Part shown: positions 1 through 5,983 of the stretch, piece by piece
Layout of the letters: each line of letters begins with the position of its first letter
How positions within the stretch are numbered: position 1 is the stretch's first letter
Origin: an uncultured Saprospiraceae bacterium
GTDB taxonomy: Bacteria > Bacteroidota > Bacteroidia > Chitinophagales > Saprospiraceae
NCBI GenBank assembly: GCA_937942465.1
Contig: CALDEO010000153.1
Coordinates: forward strand, 1 to 5,983
DNA length: 5,983 bases
Direction: 5' to 3'
Program-made: the position numbers and the translations under genes
The notes under the pieces: model-generated
Database searches by the model: none
Seen by the model: the letters and a program-made list of their open reading frames with translations, nothing else
Told to the model about the DNA's origin: nothing

Positions 1-2184
1 AAAGACACCGTTGACTTTTCGCTCAACTTTGATGATACATTGGAGGAGCCGACCGTATTGCCTACAAGATTGCCCAATCTATTGATCAATGGAGCATCGG
101 GTATTGCAGTAGGTATGGCTACGAATATGTTGCCACATAACTTATCAGAAGTACTTGCTGGAGTGTCTGCTACGGTAGATAACCCAGAGATCACAATTGA
201 TGAGTTGATGGAGTTTATCAAAGCACCTGACTTCCCGACAGGAGGTATTATCTATGGATATCAAGGTGTCAAGGAAGCATTCCACACAGGTAGAGGTAAA
301 GTTGTTGTAAGAGCAAAAGCAGATATAGAAACTGCGGCCAATGGTAAGGAAACGATCATCATAACAGAGATCCCATACCAAGTAAATAAAGCAACCTTAG
401 TTGCCAAGATCGCAGATCTAGTCAATGAAGAAAAAATCACTGGTATCAGTGATGTAAGAGATGAGTCAGATAGAGTAGGACTACGTATCGTAGTAGAGAT
501 CAAGAGAGATGCAATGGCCAATGTAATATTGAGCAAGCTCTTTAAGTACTCTCAACTACAGACTTCTTATGGTGTGAATAATATTGCACTAGTCAATGGC
601 CGTCCAGAGCAGCTTAACCTAAAGCAGATGATCGTAGAGTTCATCAAATTTAGATTAGAGGTGATCGTAAGACGTACCAAATACGACCTTAAAAAAGCAC
701 AAGAAAGAGCACATATACTAGAAGGATTGTTGATTGCATTGGATAATATCGATGCAGTGATCAAGATCATTAGAGGTAGTAAGACCGTAGACGAGGCAAG
801 AGAAGGCTTGATGTCATCATTTGACTTATCAGAGTTACAATCTAAAGCAATACTCGAAATGAGATTGCAGAAACTTGTAAGTCTAGAGATCAATAAGATC
901 CAAGAAGAGTATGATGAGTTGATGAAAAAGATCGACTATCTGCAAAGCATATTGGATAGTGAAGACCTCAGAAGAAGCATCATCAAAGAAGAACTAGCGG
1001 AGCTAGAAGAAAGCTATGGTGATAAGCGTAGAACGGAGATCAGTTACTCAGATGGAGAGATCAGTATAGAGGACATGATCCCTAACGAGAGAGTTGTGAT
1101 TACAATCTCAACATTAGGATACATCAAGAGGACTAAGACTGATGAGTTTAAAGCTCAGAATAGAGGTGGTAAAGGATCAAGAGGATCTAAAACCAGAGAT
1201 ACCGATGAGATAGAACACATATTTGCAGCTAAGACTCATAATTATATATTGCTATTCACAGAGATGGGTAGATGTTATTGGTTGAGAGCATATGAGATAC
1301 CAGAGGCGTCTAAGACTGCATCAGGTAGAGTGATACAGAATCTGATCCAACTGCCGAAAGAGGATAAAATAAAAGCATACATCAAGATAGAGGATCTTAA
1401 AGATCCTGAGTTCATGGAAAACCACTTCATCGTATTATGTACGAAGGATGGTACCATCAAGAAGACTGCAGTAGATGCATTCTCTAGACCAAGAGCAAAT
1501 GGTATCAATGCGATCACAATTAAAGAAGGTGATCAACTACTAGAAGCTAAATTAACTGATGGTAAGTCAGATATATTGATGGCTAACAAAGGTGGTAGAG
1601 CGATCCGGTTCCCAGAGACTACGATCAGAGCGATGGGTAGAGGAGCATCTGGAGTAAGAGGTATCAGACTAGATGACGAAAACGATAGAGTAGTAGGTAT
1701 GATCATTGTTGATCCTAAGGATCAAGAGTCAACAGTATTTGTCGTATCAGAAAATGGATACGGTAAGCGATCTGAGAAAGATGACTACAGAGTCACCAAT
1801 AGAGGTGGTAAAGGAGTCAAAACAATGGCTGTAAGTGATAAAACTGGTGAGGTAATTGCTATAAAAGCTGTAACGGTAGAAAATGATCTAATGATCACGA
1901 CTACCAATGGTATCATGATCAGACTTAGAGTAGAGGATGTACGTGTCATGGGTCGAGCGACTCAAGGGGTACGTGTCATCACACTTGCTAAGAAAGATAG
2001 TATCGCTGATATCGCAGTACTACAGAGTGCTGGAGAAGAGGAAGAAGAGTACGACGAAGATGGCAACTTGATTGTAGCTGATGAGGATGGTATCGAAGAT
2101 GCAGAAGTAGTATCAAGTGATGATGCAACGGATGAAAAGACCGATGACTCAGCTAAAGATGATGCTGCTAGTGAAGAAGAATAG
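1..2184 (+). CDS. gyrA: DNA gyrase subunit A, 5'-truncated by the window edge
   Basis: This is the breakage-reunion subunit of DNA gyrase, which with GyrB introduces negative supercoils using ATP. The frame is open from base 1 and 727 residues are visible. By alignment from memory with E. coli GyrA, about 150 N-terminal residues are missing, including the winged-helix domain, the quinolone-resistance region and the catalytic tyrosine. A TTG at 40 lies inside conserved sequence and is not a start. Visible in order are the tower motif PNLLINGASGIAVGMATN (near 73-126), the coiled coil and C-gate with ERAHILEGL and AILEMRLQKL (about 703-882), and the C-terminal DNA-wrapping beta-pinwheel (about 1090-2030). 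The GyrA box QNRGGKG is at 1156-1176, and a second box-like TNRGGKG is at 1795-1815. These boxes argue for GyrA over ParC. The last 50 residues (2032-2181) form an acidic tail with 25 Asp/Glu. The estimated full length of about 875 residues is a little long for the family, in keeping with the tail. Confidence 0.97.
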   Translation, partial: KDTVDFSLNFDDTLEEPTVLPTRLPNLLINGASGIAVGMATNMLPHNLSEVLAGVSATVDNPEITIDELMEFIKAPDFPTGGIIYGYQGVKEAFHTGRGKVVVRAKADIETAANGKETIIITEIPYQVNKATLVAKIADLVNEEKITGISDVRDESDRVGLRIVVEIKRDAMANVILSKLFKYSQLQTSYGVNNIALVNGRPEQLNLKQMIVEFIKFRLEVIVRRTKYDLKKAQERAHILEGLLIALDNIDAVIKIIRGSKTVDEAREGLMSSFDLSELQSKAILEMRLQKLVSLEINKIQEEYDELMKKIDYLQSILDSEDLRRSIIKEELAELEESYGDKRRTEISYSDGEISIEDMIPNERVVITISTLGYIKRTKTDEFKAQNRGGKGSRGSKTRDTDEIEHIFAAKTHNYILLFTEMGRCYWLRAYEIPEASKTASGRVIQNLIQLPKEDKIKAYIKIEDLKDPEFMENHFIVLCTKDGTIKKTAVDAFSRPRANGINAITIKEGDQLLEAKLTDGKSDILMANKGGRAIRFPETTIRAMGRGASGVRGIRLDDENDRVVGMIIVDPKDQESTVFVVSENGYGKRSEKDDYRVTNRGGKGVKTMAVSDKTGEVIAIKAVTVENDLMITTTNGIMIRLRVEDVRVMGRATQGVRVITLAKKDSIADIAVLQSAGEEEEEYDEDGNLIVADEDGIEDAEVVSSDDATDEKTDDSAKDDAASEEE

Positions 2185-2229
2185 ATTTAACAGTTTATAA
2201 AGGCTTCATTAACTCTTTTACAACATTAT

Positions 2230-2246
2230 CGGATCGATAAGATCCG
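2230..2246 (+). other. Weak hairpin in the gyrA-TPR spacer
   Basis: CGGATC (2230-2235) and GATCCG (2241-2246) form a perfect 6-bp stem around the 5-base loop GATAA. It is followed only by TCTT, so it is a poor intrinsic terminator. It might attenuate read-through from gyrA, or it may be chance. No convincing Bacteroidota-type promoter (TTG then TAnnTTTG) was found in the 159-base spacer 2185-2343. How the downstream gene is transcribed is therefore not shown by the sequence. Confidence 0.25.
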
Positions 2247-2343
2247 TCTTAACTATGAATAATTAATCAGAAAGTTGATAAGTCGGCTATCAAATAGAAG
2301 ACTTGACAATTTTAATAAAACCGAAAAAGCTAAACTAATATTT

Positions 2344-3633
2344 ATGAAAAATTTGCTCTTTATTTTACTAAGCCTTGTAATGGCAGTCAACGTTGGTACT
2401 GCTCAAGATTACAAGAAACTACTTAAGAAAGCATCTAAAAATCTTGGAAAGTACAATCTAGATCCTGTAAGTAATGCTGATAAACTAACTGAATCTTTGG
2501 CCTTAGTTGATGAGGCATTTGCAACAGATGAAGCTAAAGCATCTGGAAAAGCATGGTTGACAAAAGGAAAAATCTTTAATGAGTTGACTAACGCTGATAT
2601 CACTAAGAAGTTTATCAGTACTGTACAGATCCCAATGGCTCACCCAGAAGCTGCAATCACAGCATATGAAGCATTGGTCAAATCAATCGAATTGTCTGAA
2701 AAGAAAGGAGATAAGAAAAAGGCTTACAAAGCATTGGTAGAGACAGAAGGTCACCTACATAACACAGGTATATTCATGTACCAAGATCAAAAGTTTGCAG
2801 AAGCTTTTGCAAACTTTGATGCAGAAGTTACTGCTTCTAAATTGATCAGAGAAGGTGGTATGAAGTCTAGACTTGACGATCCTGCTTTAGAAGCAGATCA
2901 TATCCTTACTACTGCAGTAAGTGGATATTATGCTAAGAACTATGAAGGTGCTAAACCTTACTTGATGAAGATGTATGAGGCAGATAGTACAGAGGCATTC
3001 GTATATGAAGCATTATATACTATGAACTCAGAATCTGACGAAGCAGCTGCACTTAAATACTTAACAGAAGGTAGAGCTGCACATCCAGCAGAGCAAACAT
3101 TAATGTTTGCTGAAATAAACTACTTCTTGAAAAAAGGAGAAATCGAAAACTTAGTAACTAAGTTGGAGAAAGCAGCTGAGATGGAGCCAGAAAACATGTC
3201 TATCGCTGTAACTTTAGGATCAGTATATGATCAGTTGAGTGTGAAGTCTGCAGAGTCAGGTGACGAAGCGAAAGCAAAAGGATACTTTGATAAAGCAATG
3301 ACAACGTATAACACAATCATATCTAAGGAGCCAACAAACTTTGATGCTACATACAGTATCGGTGCTCTTTATTACAACAAAGCGGCTTCAATGACTGAAT
3401 CGTTGAACAAGTTGGCAGATGATTATAGTAAAGCTGGAACAGCTAAGTATAATGCAAAAAAGAAGGAGATGGATGCTTTATTTATGGAAGCAATGCCTCA
3501 CTTCTTAGCTGCTGAAAAAATAAACCCACAAGATGGGAACACATTGATTGCATTGAAAGAAATCTATGCAAGAAGTAATCAATTGGATAAGTCAGGTGAG
3601 TACAAAGCTAAGTACGAAGCTCTAGGAAAGTAA
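2344..3633 (+). CDS. Exported tetratricopeptide-repeat protein of unknown function
   Basis: The product has 429 residues. The ATG at 2344 is chosen because it directly starts a classic signal peptide: MKN, a hydrophobic core LLFILLSLVMAV, then VGTA with probable cleavage before Gln21. An in-frame TTG at 2275 would add 23 polar residues before the signal and is rejected. The mature part is Lys/Glu/Ala-rich and almost wholly helical. TPR-like pairs are visible at about residues 134-167, 186-216, 218-250, 251-283, 285-330 (with an insertion), 332-345 plus 376-394, and 398-425. There is no lipobox cysteine, catalytic motif or C-terminal sorting domain, so it is probably periplasmic and a protein-protein scaffold. 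From memory, a secreted TPR protein downstream of gyrA also occurs in flavobacteria, which would make this a conserved neighbour. No clear Shine-Dalgarno sequence precedes the start; the leader is A/T-rich. A strong terminator follows 43 bases after the stop. The actual role is unknown. Confidence 0.93.
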   Translation: MKNLLFILLSLVMAVNVGTAQDYKKLLKKASKNLGKYNLDPVSNADKLTESLALVDEAFATDEAKASGKAWLTKGKIFNELTNADITKKFISTVQIPMAHPEAAITAYEALVKSIELSEKKGDKKKAYKALVETEGHLHNTGIFMYQDQKFAEAFANFDAEVTASKLIREGGMKSRLDDPALEADHILTTAVSGYYAKNYEGAKPYLMKMYEADSTEAFVYEALYTMNSESDEAAALKYLTEGRAAHPAEQTLMFAEINYFLKKGEIENLVTKLEKAAEMEPENMSIAVTLGSVYDQLSVKSAESGDEAKAKGYFDKAMTTYNTIISKEPTNFDATYSIGALYYNKAASMTESLNKLADDYSKAGTAKYNAKKKEMDALFMEAMPHFLAAEKINPQDGNTLIALKEIYARSNQLDKSGEYKAKYEALGK

Positions 3634-3676
3634 ATCAAGACACCACCTTTTTAACTAAAGGAGTCTCAAAATAATT

Positions 3677-3712
3677 AAAGGTCATTTGCTTTACGCAAAT
3701 GGCCTTTTTTTT
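3677..3712 (+). terminator. Strong rho-independent terminator after the TPR gene
   Basis: The left arm 3677-3689 and right arm 3695-3707 pair over 13 bp with a single G-T wobble around the 5-base loop TTTAC. The right arm runs into eight consecutive T residues (3705-3712). This ends the gyrA-side transcript and separates it from the transporter genes, which must therefore have their own promoter or depend on read-through. Confidence 0.93.
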
Positions 3713-3746
3713 GTTGGTGCAACTAAGAACACATACAACCAATATT

Positions 3747-3790
3747 TAGGATTTCTATCAAATAGCTTGATTCGTATTCTGATAATCCTA
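3747..3790. repeat. Interrupted 44-base inverted repeat (hairpin)
   Basis: TAGGAT (3747-3752) pairs with ATCCTA (3785-3790), TATCA (3756-3760) with TGATA (3780-3784), and AATA (3761-3764) with TATT (3775-3778). This gives about 15 bp interrupted by a 3-base and a 1-base bulge, with a loop of about 10 bases. There is no T tract, so it is not a second terminator on the + strand. It lies between the terminator and the larger inverted repeat, in a stretch with no credible reading frame. Its function is unknown; it may be part of the same repetitive intergenic region. Confidence 0.5.
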
Positions 3791-3813
3791 GATCCTTACG
3801 TATATTAAGTTTT

Positions 3814-3975
3814 ATACCATTTGAGGTTTATAATGTACCATTAGATAAATTAGGATATTTTTGCAAGTACAAGGCAGAAAGCGTAAACATAGCCATAGCT
3901 ATGGTGAGTATTTCTAACGCAGTAATTGTGAAAATATATATTTAGCTATGGGGTATTATAGATCTCAACTGGTAT
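3814..3975. repeat. 162-base imperfect inverted repeat upstream of dctQ
   Basis: The two halves are imperfect reverse complements over about 75-80 bases each. The outermost 21 bases (3814-3834) match the reverse complement of 3955-3975 at 18 of 21 positions. Further in, CCAT/TAG and TAAAT blocks, then ATATTTT with CAA and TAC, recur in the same order on both arms with small gaps. The centre is the perfect 12-base palindrome CCATAGCTATGG (3893-3904). The inner part contains AGAAAGCGT on one side and ACGC after TTTCTA on the other. No open frame of note crosses it. It ends 12 bases before the dctQ ATG, so as RNA it would form a long hairpin in the leader if transcription starts upstream. It resembles a non-autonomous palindromic element, but no target-site duplication is evident. 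Confidence 0.8.
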
Positions 3976-3987
3976 TAGAGAATAAAT

Positions 3988-4482
3988 ATGCAATCAATAA
4001 TAAATACAATAGATAAAACGGTAGCTGCTGTAGGGATCTCGGCCTCATGGTTGTCATTTATACTCATATGGGTAGTCTGTGCTGATGTATTTATGCGGTA
4101 CATATTGAGTACCTCGCCCAATTGGCTATTGGATCTAGAATGGCATATTTTTGCATTGATGTTCTTGATGGGATCAGCCTATGCATATCAAGAGGACAAG
4201 CATGTAAGAGTCGATGTCTTTTATAGTAAATACTCTGATAAGCAAAAAGCAATTGTAGACCTAGTAGGTTGTATATTTTTATTGATTCCTTGGTGTATCA
4301 TTGTCATCAAGACGAGTACGGAGTACTCACTCAACTCATGGTATATGAGAGAGGGATCTGCCGAGCCTGGTGGCTTGCCAGCTAGATACATAATAAAGTC
4401 TGCCATTGTTGTAGGTTTTGTATTGCTTGCCTTACAAGCTATATCACAAGTATTAAAGAACATACTCAAACTAATAAAGTAA
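3988..4482 (+). CDS. dctQ: TRAP transporter small permease subunit (DctQ family)
   Basis: This is the small integral-membrane subunit of a tripartite ATP-independent periplasmic (TRAP) transporter. In the family, it binds the large permease DctM, and the pair takes up organic acids and similar solutes delivered by a periplasmic binding protein, driven by a sodium gradient. The 164 residues contain four predicted membrane helices at about 12-38, 46-68, 88-109 and 134-155. Family signatures are VFMRYIL (34-40), LEWHIFALMFLMGSAYAY (50-67), HVRVDVFY (72-79) and EPGGLPARYIIK (126-137). The last is reminiscent of the so-called mannitol/chloroaromatic subgroup, though this does not fix the substrate. 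The start at 3988 gives the usual short amphipathic N-terminus. No clear Shine-Dalgarno sequence is visible. The stop is 3 bases before dctM, so the two are surely co-transcribed. Upstream lies the large inverted repeat rather than dctP. Confidence 0.94.
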   Translation: MQSIINTIDKTVAAVGISASWLSFILIWVVCADVFMRYILSTSPNWLLDLEWHIFALMFLMGSAYAYQEDKHVRVDVFYSKYSDKQKAIVDLVGCIFLLIPWCIIVIKTSTEYSLNSWYMREGSAEPGGLPARYIIKSAIVVGFVLLALQAISQVLKNILKLIK

Positions 4483-4485
4483 GCT

Positions 4486-5790
4486 ATGGAGTATATTGCA
4501 ATGATCTTGTTTTTGGCAATTTTTATAACCATACTTTTTGGCTATCCGGTAGCATTTACATTAGCTGGGTTATCGATCATCACGGGTATATTAGTCGTGC
4601 CTGATTTTCTAGACTTACTTCCTTTGCGGATCATGGGAGTCATGCGCAATACTGTGTTACTGGCGGTACCGCTATTTATTTTTATGGGTCTCATGTTGGA
4701 GAAGTCCGGTCTTGCCGAGACCATGCTCAATACGATGGCTATGATATTTGGTAAGGTAAAGGGAGGTCTTGCCATATCGGTAGTGATTGTAGGCGCAATG
4801 CTCGCTGCATCTACTGGGATTGTCGGTGCTACAGTCATCACGATGGGACTTATAAGCCTGCCTACGATGCTTAAGCGCAACTACGACCCAATACTTGCCA
4901 CAGGGACTATTGTTTCCTCAGGTACGCTAGGTCAGATCATACCACCTTCTATTGTGCTTGTCCTGTTGGGTAGTGTACTTAATGTCAGTGTAGGAGATTT
5001 ATTCGCTGCCGCGCTAATACCAGGTATGATACTCGTAGTCAGCTATATCCTTTATATTTTATTTGTAGCATATACCAAGGAGGGAGCGGCACCTGCCATT
5101 CCAGAGGAGGAGATTAAAGCCTTCATGTCAAAGGATGTGACTAAGAAAGTATTGTCAGCTTTTGTATTACCCATGTTGTTGATCGTAGCAGTATTAGGTT
5201 CGATATTCTTGGGTATTGCCTCGCCAACAGAGGCAGCGGCGGTAGGCGCATTAGGAGCGATCATACTGACTATTGCCCAGAGAAAATTTACATTAGATGT
5301 AGTCAAGTCGGTATCTCGACAGACAACGCATCTCACAAGTATGGTCTTTATGATCCTACTAGGAGCAACTACTTTTTCTTTAGTATTTAAGGGATTAGAT
5401 GGGGATGCATACTTAAAAGCAATGATTTTAGGTGCTGATCTCAGTCCTATGGCATTCTTGATCATCGTCATGATCGCAGTGTTTATCGCTGGATTTTTCA
5501 TTGACTTTATAGAGATTATATTTATAGTAGTACCGGTAGTAGCTCCGATATTTGGTTCCTTAGATATTGACCTAGTATGGATCGGTATCCTATTCGCTCT
5601 TAATTTGCAAACAAGCTTCTTGTCTCCACCATTTGGGTTCGCATTATTTTATCTTAAAGGGGTAGCACCGCCAGAGGTAAGTACTGCACAGATCTACCGA
5701 GGTGCTTTACCTTTTCTAGCGATACAAGTAGTGGTACTATTAATGGTTATGTTCTTTCCTGAAGTGATAGGTCTGGAGGGGATAAAGTAA
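4486..5790 (+). CDS. dctM: TRAP transporter large permease subunit (DctM family)
   Basis: This is the transport subunit of the TRAP system, the large inner-membrane protein through which the sodium-coupled solute moves. It has 434 residues, a normal length for the family, and is hydrophobic with a dozen or so membrane-spanning or re-entrant segments. Signatures in order are GYPVAF (19-24), VPLFIFMGLMLEKSGLAE (61-78), STGIVGATVITMG (109-121), SSGTLGQIIPPSIVL (144-158), GIASPTEAAAVGALGA (243-258), FIDFIEIIFIVVP (338-350) and NLQTSFLSPPFGFALFYL (373-390). The SGTLGQIIPPS and QTSFLSPPFGF segments are the two pseudo-symmetric hairpin regions associated with ion and substrate binding in DctM proteins. 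A hydrophilic loop rich in Glu/Lys (about 197-221) divides the halves. The ATG at 4486 gives the usual start before the first helix; the ATG at 4501 would trim it. No frameshift or missing motif is seen. The substrate cannot be told from this subunit. Confidence 0.96.
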   Translation: MEYIAMILFLAIFITILFGYPVAFTLAGLSIITGILVVPDFLDLLPLRIMGVMRNTVLLAVPLFIFMGLMLEKSGLAETMLNTMAMIFGKVKGGLAISVVIVGAMLAASTGIVGATVITMGLISLPTMLKRNYDPILATGTIVSSGTLGQIIPPSIVLVLLGSVLNVSVGDLFAAALIPGMILVVSYILYILFVAYTKEGAAPAIPEEEIKAFMSKDVTKKVLSAFVLPMLLIVAVLGSIFLGIASPTEAAAVGALGAIILTIAQRKFTLDVVKSVSRQTTHLTSMVFMILLGATTFSLVFKGLDGDAYLKAMILGADLSPMAFLIIVMIAVFIAGFFIDFIEIIFIVVPVVAPIFGSLDIDLVWIGILFALNLQTSFLSPPFGFALFYLKGVAPPEVSTAQIYRGALPFLAIQVVVLLMVMFFPEVIGLEGIK

Positions 5791-5818
5791 AATGGTAGAG
5801 AAGATTGTGAGAGTCAGA

Positions 5819-5855
5819 GTCTTTGTTTGGAGAATGTCGCGAGAACAAAGTCCTT
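5819..5855. repeat. 37-base direct repeat, copy 1, within a longer hairpin
   Basis: It matches 5947-5983 at 33 of 37 positions. Inside it, CTTTGTT (5821-5827) and AACAAAG (5844-5850) are perfect complements around a loop that contains the palindrome TCGCGA (5837-5842). Flanking GAGTC (5811-5815) and GACTC (5857-5861) are also complementary, so the whole of 5811-5861 can fold as an interrupted hairpin, starting 21 bases after the dctM stop. There is no T tract. It may act as a REP-like 3' element; this is inference. Confidence 0.75.
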
Positions 5856-5946
5856 CGACTCGGAGTGGAATTTTACTTGGTTCAACCGGTGTAAGCATCC
5901 GTGCTAGTGGGCTTCGACCGCGAGCCTACTTGGTCATCTGGGTAAA
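5856..5946. repeat. Spacer between the direct repeats with its own reduplicated motifs and hairpin
   Basis: CTTCGAC plus six more bases ending in GAG occurs at 5853-5865 and 5912-5924 (10 of 13 identical). In both cases an exact TACTTGGT follows (5874-5881 and 5927-5934). In addition, AGTGGGCTTCG (5906-5916) pairs with CGAGCCTACT (5921-5930) as an imperfect stem around ACCG, with one bulged T. The segment has more CG dinucleotides than the genes beside it. No gene is supported here. Confidence 0.5.
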
Positions 5947-5983
5947 GTTTCTGTTTGGAGAACGTCGCGAGGACAAAGTCCTT
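5947..5983. repeat. 37-base direct repeat, copy 2, cut by the window end
   Basis: This is the second copy of the 5819-5855 repeat, in the same orientation and starting 128 bases later, with four substitutions. GGACAAAGTCCTT closes the copy at the last base of the window, so any outer flanking complement corresponding to that of copy 1 cannot be seen. The conserved core GTTTGGAGAA, then GTCGCGAG, is shared by both copies. Confidence 0.75.

Noticed and set aside
40..2184. TTG at 40 as the start of gyrA.
   Set aside because: The frame is open upstream to base 1 and those codons (KDTVDFSLNFDD) match conserved GyrA sequence, so the gene simply begins before the window.
2275..2343. In-frame TTG at 2275 as the start of the TPR protein.
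   Set aside because: It would place 23 polar residues before a well-formed signal peptide; the ATG at 2344 is the natural start.
3856..3863. TATTTTTG, an exact match to the Bacteroidota -7 box TAnnTTTG, as a dctQ promoter.
   Set aside because: No TTG lies at a suitable distance upstream, and the site is inside an arm of the inverted repeat in AT-rich DNA, so a chance match is likely.
3814..3975. The large inverted repeat as a complete insertion sequence or a CRISPR-like array.
   Set aside because: It is only 162 bases with no transposase frame, no clear target duplication, and a single palindrome rather than regularly spaced repeats.
5052..5501. Minus-strand open frame of 149 codons opposite dctM, and similar antisense frames opposite the other genes.
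   Set aside because: They are antisense to intact, strongly conserved genes, have low-complexity hydrophobic or serine-rich translations and no family resemblance.
5792..5983. Frame open from an ATG two bases after the dctM stop to the window end (64 codons), a possible third operon gene.
   Set aside because: It runs through the repeat and hairpin DNA, the two repeat copies fall in different frames, the product starts MVEKIVRVRVFVWRM with no signal peptide or DctP similarity, and it looks unlike the neighbours in codon use. It is probably chance, but the window end prevents a final answer.

Overview
The window looks like a piece of a Bacteroidota chromosome, possibly from a marine or Saprospiria-like lineage. 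The evidence is a moderately AT-rich composition, arginine codons dominated by AGA, no clear Shine-Dalgarno sequence before any start, a signal peptide ending in Ala-Gln, and a GyrA C-terminal domain of Bacteroidota type followed by a secreted TPR protein. I cannot place it more precisely. All four genes are on the + strand.

Region 1 (1-2184) is the 3' five-sixths or so of gyrA. The reading frame is open from base 1, so the true start and the catalytic tyrosine lie before the window. Region 2 (2185-2343) is a 159-base spacer with one weak hairpin. Region 3 (2344-3633) encodes a 429-residue exported tetratricopeptide-repeat protein and ends in a strong intrinsic terminator at 3677-3712.

Region 4 (3634-3987) is a 354-base gene-free stretch. 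It holds the terminator, a 44-base interrupted hairpin (3747-3790) and a 162-base imperfect inverted repeat (3814-3975) that ends 12 bases before the next start codon. Region 5 (3988-5790) is a tight two-gene unit, dctQ-dctM, encoding the small and large membrane subunits of a TRAP transporter. The substrate-binding subunit (dctP) is not in the window. Region 6 (5791-5983) is gene-free. It carries two 37-base direct repeats, 33/37 identical, each containing an inverted repeat, with a second, shorter reduplicated pattern between them.

The three intact genes are ordinary members of known families. The least explained material is the intergenic DNA on both sides of dctQM: three different palindromic or repeated structures in about 460 bases of non-coding sequence. 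They look like dispersed intergenic repeat elements, but this needs a genome-wide search. I see no defence system, CRISPR array, RNA gene, integrase or transposase here.
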